32,638 bases of DNA, taken from NCBI GenBank assembly GCA_036723735.1, contig DAIMGT010000045.1, forward strand, positions 1 through 32,638. Direction: 5' to 3'. Shown here one piece after another: positions 32,413 through 32,638 of the stretch (its first letter is position 1; each line of letters starts with the position of its first letter). The notes below the pieces were generated by a model. That model did no database searches, was not told where the DNA came from, and worked only from the letters and a program-made list of their open reading frames with translations. This DNA comes from UBA4656 sp002405525. GTDB taxonomy: Bacteria; Pseudomonadota; Gammaproteobacteria; Xanthomonadales; Ahniellaceae. A program made the position numbers and the translations under genes.

Positions 32413-32638
32413 CGACCGGAAAGCTGTTCGAGGCTGCGCTGGGGGTTGAGGCGCCGTGGTATGTCGCGGGCACGGACTTCGATGCCGAGGCCAGGAGTCT
32501 GACCATCCGTGTGGATTTCGTGGCCGGCAGCCGATTCGCGTTGGCCGGGGTCGACGGCAAACACCCGGTCCACGACACCGTGCGCAAGCGCTACCGGCAC
32601 CTGAACTTCTTCCAGCACGAGTGCTTCCTGGAGGTGCG
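32409..32638 (+). CDS. ISL3-family transposase, N-terminal part, cut by the window edge
   Basis: The first 76 residues of an ISL3-type transposase. LFEAALGVEAPWYVAGTDFD and RHLNFFQHECFLEVR are the family's N-terminal blocks. The zinc-ribbon cysteines of many members (CPxCG) are absent; the place reads RFALAGVDGKHPVHDT, a form known to me from Xanthomonadales-type ISL3 elements. Start GTG at 32409, since an in-frame stop lies shortly upstream. The catalytic DDE part lies outside the window. Confident for family. Confidence 0.88.
   Translation, partial: MTTGKLFEAALGVEAPWYVAGTDFDAEARSLTIRVDFVAGSRFALAGVDGKHPVHDTVRKRYRHLNFFQHECFLEV
32409..32638 (+). mobile_element. left part of an ISL3-family insertion sequence
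   Basis: The transposase start shows an ISL3 element entering from the right. I could not locate its left terminal inverted repeat in 32143-32408 because the partner end is outside the window; the true left end may be anywhere in that stretch. Confidence 0.7.

Noticed and set aside
1..32638. CRISPR array, tRNA or rRNA genes
   Set aside because: No regularly spaced repeats and no tRNA- or rRNA-like conserved sequence was found on reading through.

Overview
The window is very GC-rich, with G or C in most third codon positions, and reads as chromosome of a gammaproteobacterium of the Xanthomonadales (Lysobacterales) type. Three things suggest this: gatCAB is divergent from a complete mreBCD-mrdA-rodA cluster, there is a bioB-bioF-(ACT)-bioH-bioC operon, and the transposase at the right edge is of the ISL3 form familiar to me from that order. 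The assignment rests on gene order and protein character, not on a marker gene.

Left part (1-11216). A Tat-type secreted intradiol dioxygenase-like protein is followed by a minus-strand operon read from right to left: mreB, mreC, mreD, mrdA (PBP2), rodA, then transaldolase. MreBCD, PBP2 and RodA form the elongasome, which builds the side wall of rod-shaped cells. mreD, mrdA and rodA overlap by 4 bases at each junction. Divergent from mreB run gatC, gatA and gatB, also overlapping, which make the amidotransferase that corrects mischarged Glu-tRNA(Gln) and Asp-tRNA(Asn). A strong hairpin at 11332-11360 ends this block.

Middle part (11217-24200). This is a looser set of genes: a solitary ParA/MinD-type ATPase, an unrecognised exported protein, a secreted choice-of-anchor L protein without a visible sorting tail, a gamma-glutamyltransferase divergent from a GAF-GAF protein with a dead GGDEF-like end, an AEC-family permease, two adjacent 2-oxoglutarate/Fe(II) oxygenase genes of different subfamilies, a Tat-exported PhoX-type phosphatase with its own terminator, and ubiA.

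Biotin region (23842-29380). comF lies convergent to ubiA and has lost its normal stop. Divergent from comF runs the biotin operon bioB, bioF, an ACT-domain gene, bioH and bioC. BioC and BioH act in making the pimeloyl precursor, and BioF and BioB do the first and last ring-forming steps. A 9-bp inverted repeat lies just ahead of the bioB ribosome binding site.

Right end (29381-32638). Base and codon use change to a visibly less GC-rich, accessory style. A minus-strand three-gene cassette encodes a secreted phospholipase A2-like protein whose frame is broken at a run of eight G, a membrane-anchored Sel1/TPR-like protein, and a Fic-domain protein without a recognisable inhibitory motif. Beside it, an ISL3-family transposase runs off the window. 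This cassette is the best candidate for an undescribed system. I saw no tRNA, rRNA or CRISPR array.
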